A stretch of DNA of 64,000 bases from Gardnerella vaginalis 1500E (lineage in GTDB: Bacteria; Actinomycetota; Actinomycetes; Actinomycetales; Bifidobacteriaceae), in the NCBI RefSeq assembly GCF_000263595.1, contig NZ_ADES01000011.1, positions 1-64,000 of the forward strand, given 5' to 3'. Positions within the stretch are counted from its first letter, which is position 1. The number at the start of each line of letters is the position of its first letter. Below the pieces are notes generated by a model, which was not told the origin of the DNA, searched no databases, and saw only the letters and a list, made by a program, of their open reading frames with translations. A program made the position numbers and the translations under genes. Shown here piece after piece: positions 63,312 through 64,000 of this stretch.

Positions 63312-64000
63312 TTACGGCTTAACTAAGCTATTTTCATAAGCAAAAACTACAGCTTGAACTCGGTCTCTAGCATTGATTTTTCCTAAAATATGCGCAACAT
63401 GCGTTTTGACTGTAGGCAAGCTAATAAATAGTTTGCTAGCAATTTCCTGATTTGAAAGCCCGTGAGCAATTTCTATGAGCACCTCGCGCTCACGGTCAGT
63501 AAGTTCTGGAATAGCAGAATTTTCGTACGAGCAGCTTTGTGTTGCTGGTGCAGCAGAATTTGCTTGTGCAGCGTAACTCGAAACGCTGTTTACTTTAATA
63601 TTTGTTGCTACTTTGCCTTGCTGAATCATATTTTCGATCAAACGTTTAGTAGCGGTCGGAGCAATAATTGCGTTTCCTTGATACACAGTTCGTATGGAAT
63701 TAAGCAAAGTTTCTGGCTCTGTATCTTTAAGCAAAAATCCGGAAGCACCAGCATGAATTGCAGCCATAACATATTCGTCTAAATCAAAAGTTGTCAGAAT
63801 AATAATTCGAGTATTTTCGTTAGTTTTTTGCTGCAGAATCTTGCGAGTTGCTTCCAAACCGTCCATTATAGGCATGCGAACGTCCATAAGAATAATGTCT
63901 GGATTTTGGCTTTTAGAAAGCTCCACAATTTGTGATCCGTTAGAAGCCTGAGATACAACGTGCATATCTTGCTGCGAATTTATTACCATCGCAAATCCTG
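63312..64000 (-). CDS. NarL/LuxR-family response regulator (5' end beyond the window)
   Basis: At least 229 residues are visible. The frame stays open past the first internal Met (63989) to the window edge; the visible residues GFAMVINSQQDMHVV correspond to about residue 15-20 of this family, so the true start lies beyond 64000. The receiver domain has IILMDVRMPIMDG (phosphoacceptor Asp), IIILTTFDLDEYV and FLLKDTEPETL. A Ser/Ala-rich linker (about 140-165) leads to a LuxR HTH: LTDREREVLIEIAHGLSNQE, IASKLFISLPTVKTHV. The partner kinase is probably just outside the window; regulation of the adjacent surface protein or ABC pair is possible but unproven. Confidence 0.93.
   Translation of the reverse strand, partial: GFAMVINSQQDMHVVSQASNGSQIVELSKSQNPDIILMDVRMPIMDGLEATRKILQQKTNENTRIIILTTFDLDEYVMAAIHAGASGFLLKDTEPETLLNSIRTVYQGNAIIAPTATKRLIENMIQQGKVATNIKVNSVSSYAAQANSAAPATQSCSYENSAIPELTDREREVLIEIAHGLSNQEIASKLFISLPTVKTHVAHILGKINARDRVQAVVFAYENSLVKP

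Noticed and set aside
1-64000. Mobile elements, phage genes or CRISPR arrays
   Set aside because: No transposase, integrase, phage structural gene or regularly spaced repeat was found; gene order and composition look like ordinary chromosome.

Overview
The window looks like a chromosomal segment from a member of the Bifidobacteriaceae, most likely the Gardnerella vaginalis group. Three things point there: strongly A+T-rich DNA with actinobacterial gene types (CarD, an ANTAR response regulator, a PolA with tyrosine in motif B); the bifid-shunt enzyme Xfp next to Pta and AckA; and large secreted starch/glycogen-degrading enzymes. The genus call is inference from gene content, not from a database match. 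I see no phage, insertion sequence, integrase, CRISPR array or rRNA.

Layout. 1-4.3 kb (minus): a two-component pair and glycogen branching enzyme glgB. 4.4-14.6 kb: carD, a frameshifted zinc-binding-type lipoprotein (minus), folD, rpsA, two tandem TM2-domain genes whose terminators resemble that of rpsA, coaE, uvrB and pyk. 14.8-25.9 kb: a tRNA with a CAA anticodon, a membrane-anchored alpha-amylase, a 1890-residue amylopullulanase whose N-terminal module is a paralogue of that amylase and which carries a nine-G tract just after its signal peptide, a zinc-ribbon/vWA/C-type-lectin membrane protein and a GH3 enzyme. 25.9-31.1 kb: a Trp-rich leader peptide plus terminator ahead of an ECF transporter operon (S, fused A-A, T) followed by a UbiA/MenA prenyltransferase. 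31.3-37.5 kb: ANTAR regulator, polA, glgX. 37.6-46.3 kb: a DUF998-like membrane protein, tRNA-Pro, aroA, then ackA, pta and xfp on the minus strand. 46.7-49.5 kb: guaA, a GntR regulator, tRNA-Leu(GAG). 49.6-55.5 kb (minus): an orphan fumarate reductase/succinate dehydrogenase-type flavoprotein and the overlapping yraN-comM-dprA cluster. 55.8-64 kb: metY, a MacB-like ABC pair, a coiled-coil surface protein and a NarL-type response regulator cut by the window end.

How it fits together. Two secreted enzymes (amylase, amylopullulanase) would open extracellular glycogen or starch; GlgX and GlgB handle internal glycogen; Xfp, Pta, AckA and Pyk turn the sugar into acetyl-phosphate, acetate, ATP and pyruvate. 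The strongest candidates for something not yet described are the Trp-leader-controlled ECF importer, the nine-G tract as a possible on/off switch of the amylopullulanase, and the zinc-ribbon/vWA/lectin surface protein.
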